This document shows, in pieces, positions 16,372 to 24,499 of a DNA stretch of 42,881 nt. Origin of the DNA: Candidatus Saccharimonadota bacterium (GTDB lineage: Bacteria; Patescibacteriota; Saccharimonadia; Saccharimonadales; Saccharimonadaceae); assembly GCA_017404955.1 (NCBI GenBank), contig JAFRBH010000009.1, positions 1 through 42,881 on the forward strand, read 5' to 3'. The translations under genes were made by a program, and so were the position numbers. The notes under the pieces are model-generated. The model made no database searches and was not told the origin of the DNA. It was given only the letters and a program-made list of their open reading frames with translations. The first letter of the stretch is position 1; each line of letters opens with the position of its first letter.

Positions 16372-17760
16372 TTACATATCTTCTTCGCTATGATGTTTGT
16401 CTAAGGTCAAGAAGCGAGAGAATTGGAGTTGCTCGAAGAGCTCGATCTTACCAATGGAACCATGGCGGTTCTTCTGGATAAGCAGCTCGGCAATATGAGT
16501 ATCTTCATAATCATCTTTAAATTTATTGTAGTAATCTGGGCGATGGAGCATCATTACAAGGTCAGCGTCCTGCTCAATAGAGCCAGATTCACGAAGGTCT
16601 GATAGGACTGGGCGCGGGTCTTCACGACCAGTAACGTTACGGGAGAGCTGCGCCAAAGCTACCACTGGAATATTCAACTCGCGCGCAAGGCGTTTGAGTT
16701 CTTGGGAGATTTCCGTGACCTCCTGAACGCGATTACCAGCATAACGGTCAGAACCGCGAATAAGCTGTAAATAATCAATCACGATCAATTTAATAGGGTG
16801 GTCATCCTCGTGATCATGGACGGCGCGACGGGCTCGATTTCTTAGTTCCAGAACAGTCATAACAGAGGTATCATCAATGTAGAGTGGAGCTTCGCTGAGT
16901 TCACTGGAAGCTTCGGCAGCCCTGGTCTGTTCATCACCAGTAAGCAGCGAGACGTTACGGATATGCTCACTATTGATCTCTCCAAGGTCAGAGACAATAC
17001 GATCGGCTAGTTCACGAGCGGCCATTTCTAGAGAGAAGAAAAGGACTCCAGCGTTATTGATAGTGGCAGCATTATAGGCAATGTTCTGGGCGATTGTAGT
17101 CTTACCCATAGAAGGACGTGCACCAATAACCACAAGGTCGCCATTTTGAAGGCCAGAAATTTTCATATCAAGATCTCTAAAGCCAGTTTTAAGACCAGAG
17201 ATGGTTTCACCACTCTCTTTGAGCTTCTCGATACGATTAAAAGATTCAATAGCAAGAGTCTCTAGCGATTTGAAATCAGATTTAGTCGATTTGTTAGAGA
17301 CGTCGAAGAGGCTTTTTTCAGCATCGGCGACTAGATCTGAAGTGTTACGACTCTCATCAAAGGCATCGGTGGCAATTTTAGTGCCGGTATCAATAAGTTT
17401 CCTTCTAGTAGCACAATCGGCGACGATGTCGGCGTAGGCCTGAATATTAGCTGCGGTAGGGACGAAATTAGTAAGCTCTGTAAGATATGGGGCACCGCCG
17501 ATAGTTTTGAGGTTTTTTTCAGACCTTAATTCAGAGGTAAGAGTTAAGAGATCAATTGGGCGATGGGTGCTATAGAGAGTGGTCATAGCCTTATAGATGA
17601 GGCCGTTGTTCTTGTCGTAGAAATCTTTGTCTTTGACTTTCTCTAGGACGTCTGGGAAGCCTTCATCAGATAGCAAAATGGCGCCAAGCAAAGACTTTTC
17701 GGCGTTGATATCTTGGGGTGGGATACGACCACCTTTTTCGTCATTAGAATGGGACACCAT
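16372..17760 (-). CDS. dnaB: Replicative DNA helicase DnaB
   Basis: The 462-residue protein has an N-terminal helical domain (PPQDINAEKSLLGAIL, about 14-29), a linker, and a RecA-like core with Walker A GARPSMGKT (213-221), a Walker B segment IKLIVIDYLQLI and the DnaB motif RESGSIEQDADLVMMLHR. It unwinds DNA ahead of the replication fork. The ATG lies 17 nt inside the end of dnaX, with GGAGGT 7 nt upstream of it, so dnaX and dnaB are coupled. Confidence 0.97.
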   Translation of the reverse strand: MVSHSNDEKGGRIPPQDINAEKSLLGAILLSDEGFPDVLEKVKDKDFYDKNNGLIYKAMTTLYSTHRPIDLLTLTSELRSEKNLKTIGGAPYLTELTNFVPTAANIQAYADIVADCATRRKLIDTGTKIATDAFDESRNTSDLVADAEKSLFDVSNKSTKSDFKSLETLAIESFNRIEKLKESGETISGLKTGFRDLDMKISGLQNGDLVVIGARPSMGKTTIAQNIAYNAATINNAGVLFFSLEMAARELADRIVSDLGEINSEHIRNVSLLTGDEQTRAAEASSELSEAPLYIDDTSVMTVLELRNRARRAVHDHEDDHPIKLIVIDYLQLIRGSDRYAGNRVQEVTEISQELKRLARELNIPVVALAQLSRNVTGREDPRPVLSDLRESGSIEQDADLVMMLHRPDYYNKFKDDYEDTHIAELLIQKNRHGSIGKIELFEQLQFSRFLTLDKHHSEEDM

Positions 17761-19120
17761 TTGTTTCTACCTCCTGTATATCACCCATTATATCAGAAAT
17801 CTTCGAGATTTTTTGGTCTTTTTTGATCACAGATTTATCATCGGTAAATTCTAATATGATATTCGTCGGCAGGAGGCTTTTGATCAGCTCTAGGTTGTTA
17901 TCCGCTTCTAATATTGTGCGGTCGAACTTACGTGGAATATAGACTAGTAGCGTATTTCCTTGTAGTTGGTGCTCAGTATGTTTCAGAGAATTGGCTATAA
18001 TGCTATTCTTCTCTAAGATGGCCTTTTCTAGCGCTTCCCAGCTAAAGTTGACTGGTTCTGGTATTACTTGAGGCGATTTCTCTTCCTTGGCCTCTACAGC
18101 CTCTTGGGAGGCCTTTTTAGGCGTTTTTGGAGCCTTCTCTTCTTTTGGAGCTATAGATACCACCTTTGAGGTTGATGCGGTAATTTGAGGCCTGACAGCG
18201 CTCTGAGCGAGAAAAGCGAGAAGCAACTTGGCCTCTGGGAACGGTGAAGATACTTCTGGGAGTTTTTCTAATAGAGGTAGAAGTTCTGGCTCAGGGGCTT
18301 TAATGATCTGGTTTATTAGGTTTTCTGCGACAGTTTCGGCCTTGATGCCAGAGTTTAAAATGGTTTTGATATTAGCAGTGATTTCCTCTTGATTTCCCTG
18401 TTTATAGGCACTAAGTAAGCTATCCAGCTGGCTTTCTTCTGGGACACCAAGAGCGGAAATAACTAAATCTTTGTCAATTTTGCTTCCCAGGGTAGAAATT
18501 TGATCTAACAGGGAGATGCTATCACGAAAGCTACCACCACCTTTGGCAATAATAACGTCCAGGGCGTCGCTTGTGATATTGATTTTCTCTTTTTTAGCAA
18601 TGTTCTCCAAATGTTTCTTCATGACATCAGGGGTGGCAAGATTGAAATTATAAATTTGCGCACGAGAAGTAATAGTAGGTGGAATTTTGTAGGCATCAGT
18701 GGTAGCCATGATGAAAATTACGTGTTTTGGTGGCTCTTCCAGAGTCTTTAAGAGCGCGTTGAAGGCTGATTTTGACAGCATGTGAACTTCGTCGATGATA
18801 TAAACCTTAAACTTGCCCTTGGTTGGCGCAATTACTGCTTTTTCCTTAAGCTCTCTGATGTTATCTACGCCAGTGTTAGAAGCGCCATCTATCTCGATGA
18901 TATCAGTGTAATCATCTTCGATTGTGTATGGGAATTTGTTGATTTCGTGGGCAAAAATGCGGGCGACAGAGGTCTTGCCACAGCCCCTAGGGCCAATAAA
19001 AATGTAGGCATGGGAAATTTTGCCGGACCTTAGAGAACTCTCTAGCGGCTTTACCACCTGTTCTTGTCCGACTACCTCGCTTAGTTTAACCGGACGATAT
19101 TTACGATATAACGCCTTCAT
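17744..19120 (-). CDS. dnaX: DNA polymerase III gamma/tau subunit, no zinc module
   Basis: The 458-residue clamp-loader ATPase has RKYRP, Walker A GPRGCGKTSVAR (43-54), DEVHMLSKSAFNALLKTLEEP and sensor ATTDAYKIPPTITSRA. Bacterial DnaX usually has a four-cysteine zinc module between Walker A and the IEIDAAS segment. Here that interval is about 14 residues shorter and has no cysteine. The tail is lysine/glutamate-rich followed by a small tau-like domain. TATAAT lies 7 nt before the ATG, indicating a leaderless dnaX-dnaB operon. No slippery A6 tract for a gamma form was noticed. Confidence 0.96.
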   Translation of the reverse strand: MKALYRKYRPVKLSEVVGQEQVVKPLESSLRSGKISHAYIFIGPRGCGKTSVARIFAHEINKFPYTIEDDYTDIIEIDGASNTGVDNIRELKEKAVIAPTKGKFKVYIIDEVHMLSKSAFNALLKTLEEPPKHVIFIMATTDAYKIPPTITSRAQIYNFNLATPDVMKKHLENIAKKEKINITSDALDVIIAKGGGSFRDSISLLDQISTLGSKIDKDLVISALGVPEESQLDSLLSAYKQGNQEEITANIKTILNSGIKAETVAENLINQIIKAPEPELLPLLEKLPEVSSPFPEAKLLLAFLAQSAVRPQITASTSKVVSIAPKEEKAPKTPKKASQEAVEAKEEKSPQVIPEPVNFSWEALEKAILEKNSIIANSLKHTEHQLQGNTLLVYIPRKFDRTILEADNNLELIKSLLPTNIILEFTDDKSVIKKDQKISKISDIMGDIQEVETNGVPF

Positions 19121-19139
19121 TTACTCTATTATAGCACAC

Positions 19140-19166
19140 AAAAAGCGGCCTTTATGTGGCCGCTTT
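19140..19166 (-). terminator. Terminator of the conserved unknown gene
   Basis: On minus, AAAGCGGCC and GGCCGCTTT form a 9-bp stem followed by TTTTT. It sits directly before the dnaX promoter. Confidence 0.85.
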
Positions 19167-19174
19167 AATTCTAA

Positions 19175-19693
19175 TTAGATTGCTGCTTCTACAGCTGCCC
19201 AGTTGGCGTCTTCGTTATTAGCAGGAATCACTACCGCAACTTGCTGACCTTCTTTTAGGCGGAAATAAGTCACAGAAGCATATAAAATTTCGTATTCTTT
19301 GCCAGAAACTTCTACAAAATACTTGTCATCGTGGTGATTAAGTGTGCCGATGACTGTCTTTCTCTCAACGGGGCCAATCTGTTTGTAAAGAAACTTACCC
19401 TCTGGAGTAATGGTGAGTTTCATAATATCACCCTCAACTAGCTTAGATTTCGAGGCATAGTTGGCAGGAACTGGATAATTCTTACCCTCTTGATCGATCA
19501 TAATCTGGCCATCAAATACCCCCTCGATAACCTTTCCTTCTGGGGTAGAAACCACAACGTCACGCGGGGCTGTGATTGCCTCACCATCACCGAGCACAGA
19601 AACTAGCAGTTCTTTAGCGGCTGATAAATTAGTCTCTGCTTCTGCTAGCAGGCTACGTAATCTTTTTATTTGTTTTTCTGGTAATTCAGACAT
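19175..19693 (-). CDS. Conserved unknown protein with beta-rich C-terminal half
   Basis: The 172-residue protein has an N-terminal amphipathic helix (about 3-38) and then beta-rich segments with VVSTPEGKVIEGVF, YPVPANYASKSKLVEGDIM and KLTITPEGKFLYKQIGP. It has no cysteine, signal peptide or membrane helix. The second half could be a small barrel or OB-like domain, which would fit nucleic-acid binding; this is inference. I believe similar proteins occur in other CPR genomes but cannot name a family. The start at 19693 follows AGGATGCGAGGT; an in-frame ATG at 19702 is possible. Confidence 0.75.
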   Translation of the reverse strand: MSELPEKQIKRLRSLLAEAETNLSAAKELLVSVLGDGEAITAPRDVVVSTPEGKVIEGVFDGQIMIDQEGKNYPVPANYASKSKLVEGDIMKLTITPEGKFLYKQIGPVERKTVIGTLNHHDDKYFVEVSGKEYEILYASVTYFRLKEGQQVAVVIPANNEDANWAAVEAAI

Positions 19694-19732
19694 ACCTCGC
19701 ATCCTGTCTGTTAAATATAGTATTAATATTAT

Positions 19733-19759
19733 ATTATAACGACACGAAATTCTTGTCAA
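19733..19759 (-). promoter_or_regulatory. Promoter of the conserved unknown gene
   Basis: The minus strand has TTGACA (19754-19759), a 15-nt spacer and TATAAT (19733-19738); a second TATAAT overlaps just downstream. Confidence 0.6.
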
Positions 19760-19830
19760 CATTTTTATGTAAAAAGTTTTCCACCGAATCCACAGAGGTA
19801 GTAGGTATAAATGTTGTAAAAATGACTATT

Positions 19831-19867
19831 AAAAATTCCCCTGGCTATTGCAGCCAGGGGCTTTTTT
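19831..19867. terminator. Bidirectional terminator
   Basis: CCCCTGGCT, a 5-nt loop and AGCCAGGGG form a perfect 9-bp hairpin with T runs on both sides. It ends the minus-strand gene at 19866. Confidence 0.85.
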
Positions 19868-20309
19868 AGGTAGCAACTCGCTGAAGTAACTGGCGAAGGC
19901 GCGGATACTTCTTGAATTTTACCAACTTTTGCTCTTTGAGCCAGAGCAGAAGAGCATAGAAACCATAGCTATCTAGGTCAAAAATTTCATGCAGAATGAG
20001 CTCCTTTGTGTTCACATCTTCGTATACCGACAAATACTTCGAGTCGCTCTGGTTATGTGCTATCTGGCAGTATAGCATGCCCTCGAAAGGTGGATCGGTG
20101 TCCCTTATGAATCGAAACTGGTACTTAGCCACTTCTTTTCTTTTTGGTAACACGCCGTCGCAAATTTCCGCACATAGATCTAGACCTTCACCCAGTAAGG
20201 TGTGCGTGCTCTTATCAAAGTACGCTGAAACCGACTTACTGTCATTGGCCAATAGTATAATACTAATCTGTCGGTCATCTGTGTCTAACACATTGAACAA
20301 TGTTCCCAT
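19866..20309 (-). CDS. Uncharacterised soluble protein
   Basis: I do not recognise this 147-residue protein. It has an alpha/beta N-terminal part (QISIILLANDSKSVSAYFD) and a C-terminal helical region that becomes strongly basic (LWLKEQKLVKFKKYPRLRQL). There is no signal peptide. It has its own promoter (TGGACT, 17 nt, TATAAT at 20360-20388 on minus), an AAGGAGG ribosome binding site and a terminator. It faces the divergent two-helix membrane protein gene at 20488, with 178 nt between the two starts. Confidence 0.72.
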   Translation of the reverse strand: MGTLFNVLDTDDRQISIILLANDSKSVSAYFDKSTHTLLGEGLDLCAEICDGVLPKRKEVAKYQFRFIRDTDPPFEGMLYCQIAHNQSDSKYLSVYEDVNTKELILHEIFDLDSYGFYALLLWLKEQKLVKFKKYPRLRQLLQRVAT

Positions 20310-20406
20310 ACCATGATTTCCTCCTTAAAGTACAGTAATCCATCCAACTACTTAAAAATATTATAACAGAATATTACAAAATAGTCCAGTAAAATAGACC
20401 TTCTGG

Positions 20407-20435
20407 TTGACTTTTAGCTTAAACTATTGTATAGT
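20407..20435 (+). promoter_or_regulatory. Promoter of the gene at 20488
   Basis: TTGACT (20407-20412), a 17-nt spacer and TATAGT (20430-20435). It is divergent from the promoter at 20360-20388. Confidence 0.65.
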
Positions 20436-20487
20436 ATTAGTAAGTACTTTTACATGGGAGCAGCTTCTTGAAGGAGGGGGATTTAGA

Positions 20488-21081
20488 ATGAACGTAATAA
20501 GTTTCTTAAAGAACATTTCAACCGAAGATGAAAAGCAGAACATCGCCGCAGCCATTGATCGCTGTTTTGACAAAAGTGATGTTATCGCTATTATGGCGAT
20601 TTTGTGTGGTAATAATCAGCTCTCAACGGAAACGTTGCGCGAGCTCGATGCTCGTATTACGAGGCAGCTACAGACCACTCGTGAAGAGATAGAAAGCGGC
20701 TCATCGTACAAGAAACTCCAGGACGAAGTGAGATCCTATCGAGCAGAGACAATTCACCAAATGACACGCTTGGCCACTAGAAGCTTATGGGTAAGCGGCA
20801 TTTTCTGTGTTGCAGCCATTGTAGTAATCATAGTGCTGTCTAGCAGGGATGTTTCCTCGATTGCGTGGCTGACTATTCCCCTGTTAGAGATAGGGGTGTT
20901 CATAGCATACTTTCTCTTTATGGGTTATATTCTTCACTATTGCGACCAGTGCGCTAATGGATATCCGCAGGAGGATGATGAGCTCAAGGACGCCTTCGAG
21001 GCGCGAACAAAGAAGCTCAAAATCGAGCTGTTCGAGCTTGAAGCAATTCACCGCATGATCAATAATAGCTACTCTGTATAA
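20488..21081 (+). CDS. Two-helix membrane hairpin protein with coiled-coil tail
   Basis: The 197-residue protein has a helical N-terminal part (1-95) with heptad-like stretches, two membrane helices (about 100-117 and 126-150) separated by a few residues, and a C-terminal helix (about 163-192) ending ELEAIHRMINNSYSV. Both ends should face the cytoplasm. The design and tail resemble the products of 25861-26478, 26594-27142 and 27315-27968. I know no named family. The start at 20488 is set by AAGGAGGGGG 7 nt before the ATG; an earlier in-frame start overlaps the promoter. Confidence 0.72.
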   Translation: MNVISFLKNISTEDEKQNIAAAIDRCFDKSDVIAIMAILCGNNQLSTETLRELDARITRQLQTTREEIESGSSYKKLQDEVRSYRAETIHQMTRLATRSLWVSGIFCVAAIVVIIVLSSRDVSSIAWLTIPLLEIGVFIAYFLFMGYILHYCDQCANGYPQEDDELKDAFEARTKKLKIELFELEAIHRMINNSYSV

Positions 21082-21086
21082 AGTAC

Positions 21087-21113
21087 GCCCCTGAGCAATC
21101 GGGGGCATTTTCT
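21087..21113 (+). terminator. Terminator of the two-helix protein gene
   Basis: GCCCC and GGGGC enclose a 10-nt loop, followed by ATTTTCTT. Confidence 0.65.
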
Positions 21114-21125
21114 TGCATTATATAC

Positions 21126-21154
21126 TTGCATTTCTGGTTGGATAGGTGTATAAT
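21126..21154 (+). promoter_or_regulatory. Promoter of the rplJ-rplL operon
   Basis: TTGCAT (21126-21131), a 17-nt spacer and TATAAT (21149-21154). The rplK promoter uses the same -35 hexamer. Confidence 0.75.
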
Positions 21155-21161
21155 TTAAGAA

Positions 21162-21313
21162 GTTACCAAAGACAGTGGCGGCAACTCTTTTCAATCGAGG
21201 AACACAAATGAAGAGAAAAATTGTTTTTTCTTCTGAGTCGACGATGATTGAAAGAAAGCGAAGTTGCTTAATCATGCCACCGAGGCAAATATCTTGTTTT
21301 TATGATTGGTAAC
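21162..21313 (+). ncRNA. Ribosomal protein L10 leader
   Basis: The 5' leader of rplJ has the layout of the L10 leader, where L10(L12)4 binds its own message. GTTACC (21162-21167) pairs with GGTAAC (21308-21313) at the base. Inside, AAAGACAGTGGCGGC is matched by GCCACCGAGGCAAATATC. The conserved AGACAGTGG and CCACCGAGG strands frame the kink-turn binding site. A long arm with a GAAAGAAAGCGAAG segment fills the middle. Excess L10-L12 is expected to repress the operon. Confidence 0.8.
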
Positions 21314-21362
21314 GGAATTTAACAATTCAGCCAATCAAATAAATTTAAACCAAAGGAGCCAA

Positions 21363-21884
21363 ATGGCAATTACTAAAGATAAGAAGAAAACTTTGGTTGC
21401 TGATTTGACAGAACTTTTAAACAGTTCTAAGATGACCGTTTTTGCCAAATATCAGGGGCTTACTGTTGCGGAACTCCAAGACTTACGTAAGGCTGCCCGT
21501 GAAAATGGCGTTAAAATTAAGGTCGTTAAGAACCGTTTAGTCAAAGTCGCGATGGGCGAAATCGCTGTCTATAAAGACACTGACACTACTGGCCTTTCTG
21601 GTCAATTACTTTACGCTATCTCTGATAGTGATGAGGTTGCTCCAGCTAAGGTTCTCGCAAACTTTGCTAAAGAACACGAAGCTTTGCAAATTGCTGGTGC
21701 CTTCAATGATGCCGGCGTAAATCTTTCTGAAGATGAGATCAAGGCTCTCGCCTCTCTCCCTTCCAAGAACGAACTTATCGCTCAGGTCGTGGCACAGCTT
21801 CTTTCCCCAGTTACCGATTCCATCTCCGGTCTTTCCGGTGGTATCTCTGGTATCGTATCTGGCCTAGAGGCACACGCTGCTTAA
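21363..21884 (+). CDS. rplJ: Ribosomal protein uL10
   Basis: The 173-residue protein has the uL10 N-terminal domain (KKTLVADLTELLNSSK, FAKYQGLTVAELQDLRKAAR, KVVKNRLVKVA) and a C-terminal helical spine that binds L12 dimers. It forms the base of the ribosomal stalk that recruits translation factors. The start at 21363 follows AAAGGAGCC; an earlier in-frame start lies inside the leader structure. It is followed by rplL after 33 nt. The pair lies on the opposite strand from rplA and rplK. Confidence 0.96.
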   Translation: MAITKDKKKTLVADLTELLNSSKMTVFAKYQGLTVAELQDLRKAARENGVKIKVVKNRLVKVAMGEIAVYKDTDTTGLSGQLLYAISDSDEVAPAKVLANFAKEHEALQIAGAFNDAGVNLSEDEIKALASLPSKNELIAQVVAQLLSPVTDSISGLSGGISGIVSGLEAHAA

Positions 21885-21917
21885 AATCAGCAATCAATTA
21901 ACGAAAGGAAAATAATT

Positions 21918-22298
21918 ATGGCAACTGATGTCAAGAAATTAGCAGAGGAATTGGTTAAGCTCACCGTCCTCGAAGTTAACGAGCTTAAAAATGTTTTGAA
22001 AGATGAATATGGTATTGAGCCTGCTGCTGCCGCTGTTGCAGTTGCTGGTCCTGCTGCTGGCGATGCTGGCGCTGCTGCCGAAGAAAAATCTGAATACGAT
22101 GTTGTCCTCAAAGACGCTGGTGCTCAGAAGATTGCAGTCATCAAGGCTGTCAAGGAAGCTACTGGTCTAGGTCTTGGCGAAGCTAAGGCTATCGTAGACG
22201 GTGCTCCTGCAACTGTTAAAGAGAAAGTCGCCAAAGACGAAGCTGAAGCTATGAAGAAAGCTCTCGAAGAAGCTGGCGCAACTGTCGAATTAGCATAA
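21918..22298 (+). CDS. rplL: Ribosomal protein bL12
   Basis: The 126-residue protein has the N-terminal dimerisation helices ([19 protein letters not shown]), an alanine/glycine-rich hinge (about 35-52), and the C-terminal domain with [20 protein letters not shown] and [22 protein letters not shown], which contacts translation factors. It is normal in length and composition. The ribosome binding site is AAAGGAAA. Confidence 0.98.
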   Translation: MATDVKKLAEELVKLTVLEVNELKNVLKDEYGIEPAAAAVAVAGPAAGDAGAAAEEKSEYDVVLKDAGAQKIAVIKAVKEATGLGLGEAKAIVDGAPATVKEKVAKDEAEAMKKALEEAGATVELA

Positions 22299-22375
22299 CT
22301 CAAGCTTTAGCTTGGTTAGGCTTTAGCCCATTAGGTTAAGGTCTACTAAATCTTAAATTGGCTGAATTAAATTCT

Positions 22376-22411
22376 AAAAAAGACCACCTTTTTCTAAGAG
22401 GTGGTCTTTTT
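22376..22411 (+). terminator. Terminator of the rplJ-rplL operon
   Basis: AAAAAAGACCACCT and AGGTGGTCTTTTT form a strong hairpin with a T run. The -10 box of rlmH begins 5 nt later, so terminator and promoter are packed together. Confidence 0.9.
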
Positions 22412-22427
22412 ATGGTATGATAGTCTT

Positions 22428-22859
22428 ATGATTAGAGTAATTGCTGGTGGCAAAAAGTCCAAAAATTGGGTCTTAGAAGGGCAAACAGAGTATGAAAAAC
22501 GCCTAAAGAAGCCGTTTGATGTTCATTTTGAGTATTGGGACGATGATAAAATCGCCTCTCTCACCTCTAATTGGCCGTTTAAGCCCTCTGAATACGTAAT
22601 CTTACTAGATGAGCGTGGCACGCAATTAACTTCACCAGAGCTTTCTCATAGGCTAGAGCAGGTATTTAACTCTTCTAAATCTGTAACCTTTATCATCGGT
22701 GGACCTTACGGGGTCTCAGAGGAAACAAGAAAGAGAGCTGATTTCGTGCTCTCTTTCTCTGGTTTAGTATTTCCGCATGAACTAATGCGTATCATGCTAT
22801 CTGAACAGATTTACCGCGCCCAGGAAATTTCCAGGGGTGGTAAATACCACCATAATTAA
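22428..22859 (+). CDS. rlmH: 23S rRNA pseudouridine-1915 N3-methyltransferase
   Basis: The 143-residue SPOUT methyltransferase has IRVIAGGK at the start, LDERGTQLTSPE in the middle and a C-terminal knot region with FIIGGPYGVSEETRKRA, VFPHELMRIMLSEQIYRA and GGKYHHN. It methylates the modified uridine 1915 of 23S rRNA. TATGAT (22416-22421) lies 6 nt before the ATG and there is no ribosome binding site, so the message is probably leaderless. Its stop codon overlaps the stop codon of the convergent rplA gene. Confidence 0.95.
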   Translation: MIRVIAGGKKSKNWVLEGQTEYEKRLKKPFDVHFEYWDDDKIASLTSNWPFKPSEYVILLDERGTQLTSPELSHRLEQVFNSSKSVTFIIGGPYGVSEETRKRADFVLSFSGLVFPHELMRIMLSEQIYRAQEISRGGKYHHN

Positions 22860-23821
22860 TTATAGAGGTTTTCTACTGGGACAGATGGGCCCATAGTAGT
22901 GGTCAGATAGATAGATTTGACATATTGACCCTTGAGGGAAGCTGGTTTTTGGTTCTTCAAGGAGTTGAAGAAGGTTTCTGCGTTAGCAAGAAGTTTAGCT
23001 TCACCAAAGGAGACTTTACCTAAGCCGATATGAACGATAGATTGCTTATCGACACGGTATTCAACTTTACCGGCCTTAGCCTCTTTAACAGCTTTGGCGA
23101 CATCTGCGGTAACGGTGCCAGCCTTTGGATTTGGCATCAAACCCTTAGGGCCAAGTAATCTAGCAAATTTACCAAGTTTTGGCATGTACTGAGGGGTAGA
23201 AATAAGGACGTCGAAATCGATAGTTCCTTTTTCTAGCTGCTTCAAAAATTCTTCATCTTCAGCGATGTCAGCACCGGCAGCTTTTGCCTTCTTAGCTTCA
23301 TCAAGTGGAGCGAAGACAGCTACGCGGACAGTTTTACCGTTACCGTTTGGAAGAACGATAGTGGTACGAATATTCTGGTCTGCCTGGCGTGGATCAACAC
23401 CTAGACGAACGTGAGCTTCGAGGGTAGCGTCAAATTTGACTGGGCTGGTCTTAATAGCAAGAGCAACTGCGTCTTTCAAAGAGTAAGTCTTAGTGCGATC
23501 AATCTCTTTGTGGGCAGCCTGATATTTCTTGCCACGGCGTTCAATTAGAGGGCGAACCTTAGGAGCTGCGCCTTTTGGTTTCTTGGCAGCTTCAGCGTCT
23601 TTTTCTGCTTTCTCTACCTTTTTAGCCTGGCGCTCTTCTTCGGCCTTGACTTCTTCAATGTGTTTCTTAGATTTTTTACCGCTTTTAGCGAATTTTTCTT
23701 CAGCTTCAGCAGGAGCCTCCTCTTTTGGAGCTTCTTTTGGAGCCTCAGTTTCTTCAACTGGAGCTTTAATTTCTTCTTTAGCTGCATCTTCGGCAGCTTC
23801 AAGTTTGGCAGCTTTGGCCAT
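22856..23821 (-). CDS. rplA: Ribosomal protein uL1 with long N-terminal extension
   Basis: The 321-residue protein has a normal uL1 body from about residue 98 ([49 protein letters not shown]). It is preceded by about 95 residues made almost only of K, E, A and P. uL1 forms the mobile L1 stalk that moves deacylated tRNA. The extension is probably disordered; it is not part of the standard protein, and its own frame is supported by the ribosome binding site AAAGGAAA 5 nt before the ATG. The usual partner rplK is separated from it by two other genes. Confidence 0.95.
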   Translation of the reverse strand: MAKAAKLEAAEDAAKEEIKAPVEETEAPKEAPKEEAPAEAEEKFAKSGKKSKKHIEEVKAEEERQAKKVEKAEKDAEAAKKPKGAAPKVRPLIERRGKKYQAAHKEIDRTKTYSLKDAVALAIKTSPVKFDATLEAHVRLGVDPRQADQNIRTTIVLPNGNGKTVRVAVFAPLDEAKKAKAAGADIAEDEEFLKQLEKGTIDFDVLISTPQYMPKLGKFARLLGPKGLMPNPKAGTVTADVAKAVKEAKAGKVEYRVDKQSIVHIGLGKVSFGEAKLLANAETFFNSLKNQKPASLKGQYVKSIYLTTTMGPSVPVENLYN

Positions 23822-23833
23822 AAATTTCCTTTC

Positions 23834-23866
23834 TGTGGTATTCGCGACCTAAAATAGGTCTCCCAT
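23834..23866 (-). promoter_or_regulatory. Structured rplA leader, possible L1 binding site
   Basis: On the minus strand GACCTA and TAGGTC close a 6-bp stem, flanked by GGGA on the 5' side and GCGAATACC on the 3' side; outer TGG and CCA can pair. A short stem beside an asymmetric purine-rich internal loop resembles L1-binding leaders. This is inference. The promoter (TTGCGT, 17 nt, TAAAAT) is at 23889-23917. Confidence 0.4.
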
Positions 23867-23919
23867 CAAATTAAATTTTAATGTTCTTATTTTAGCACAG
23901 AACAGATAAAAACGCAAGA

Positions 23920-23952
23920 AAAAAAGAAGGGGCCGCAATTTCTTGCAGCCCC
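23920..23952 (-). terminator. Terminator of the apt operon
   Basis: On minus, GGGGCTGC and GCGGCCCC form a stem with one mismatch, followed by TTCTTTTTTT. A second hairpin (GAGCGC with GCGCTC) lies between it and the stop codon. Confidence 0.8.
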
Positions 23953-23985
23953 TCAAGGGGATGACGTGAGCGCCTAGTGCGCTCT

Positions 23986-24492
23986 CTAAAGGGAAAACTT
24001 CGTGTCAAATATGAGCTTATCACTGTAGAATCGCTCATTCTCATACTCGCCATTGGGGCTCAGGTAATAAACTTCACCCTTCATGACACCTTCATTCTTG
24101 ATCTCTTCGATAAATCCACCGCGGCTCATTGAAATGTACGGACCAGACATTCCAGATTCTATAGCCTGATAAGGCATTGAAAAACGCGGGTATTTACTGT
24201 TGTCTTTGTAGGTAACAGCATACCTATTCTTGCTACCGTAAATGACTAATCCTGCCTCTGTCTTGCCAATGTTGATATACGAATATATCAGAGCGAACGA
24301 CAAAATAAGGTCATCACCACCGCTATTCGCGATCATAAAATCGTAGCTCAGCCTCGGCATATCCTTCACGATATCGCGCCCAGTGCGAATTAAATCAGCT
24401 TTGAACTTCTCTGCTGCCGTAATTGAAATGCGCCTGCCCGTAACCAGATCTTTGAAAAGCCTGTAGCTCTCCATTCTATCTATCCCACTCAT
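23986..24492 (-). CDS. Uncharacterised protein in the apt operon
   Basis: I do not recognise this 168-residue protein. It has a helical N-terminal quarter with basic residues, a middle segment with DLILSFALIYSYI, then a beta-rich C-terminal half with GKTEAGLVIYGSKNRYAVTY. It has no cysteine and no signal peptide. Its start is 7 nt from the apt stop codon, with GTGAGG before it, so it is translated from the apt message. A role connected with adenine salvage is possible only by position. Confidence 0.7.
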   Translation of the reverse strand: MSGIDRMESYRLFKDLVTGRRISITAAEKFKADLIRTGRDIVKDMPRLSYDFMIANSGGDDLILSFALIYSYINIGKTEAGLVIYGSKNRYAVTYKDNSKYPRFSMPYQAIESGMSGPYISMSRGGFIEEIKNEGVMKGEVYYLSPNGEYENERFYSDKLIFDTKFSL

Positions 24493-24499
24493 TGGCGCC

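Noticed and set aside
19754-19797. Possible DnaA boxes in an AT-rich gap near dnaX
   Set aside because: The three candidates (such as TTGTCAACA and GAATCCACA) each differ from TTATCCACA at two places, and the first is the -35 of a promoter. No dnaA or dnaN is nearby.
23614-23802. Lysine/leucine-rich frame inside the rplA extension
   Set aside because: It is the frame-shifted shadow of a low-complexity coding region and has no ribosome binding site.
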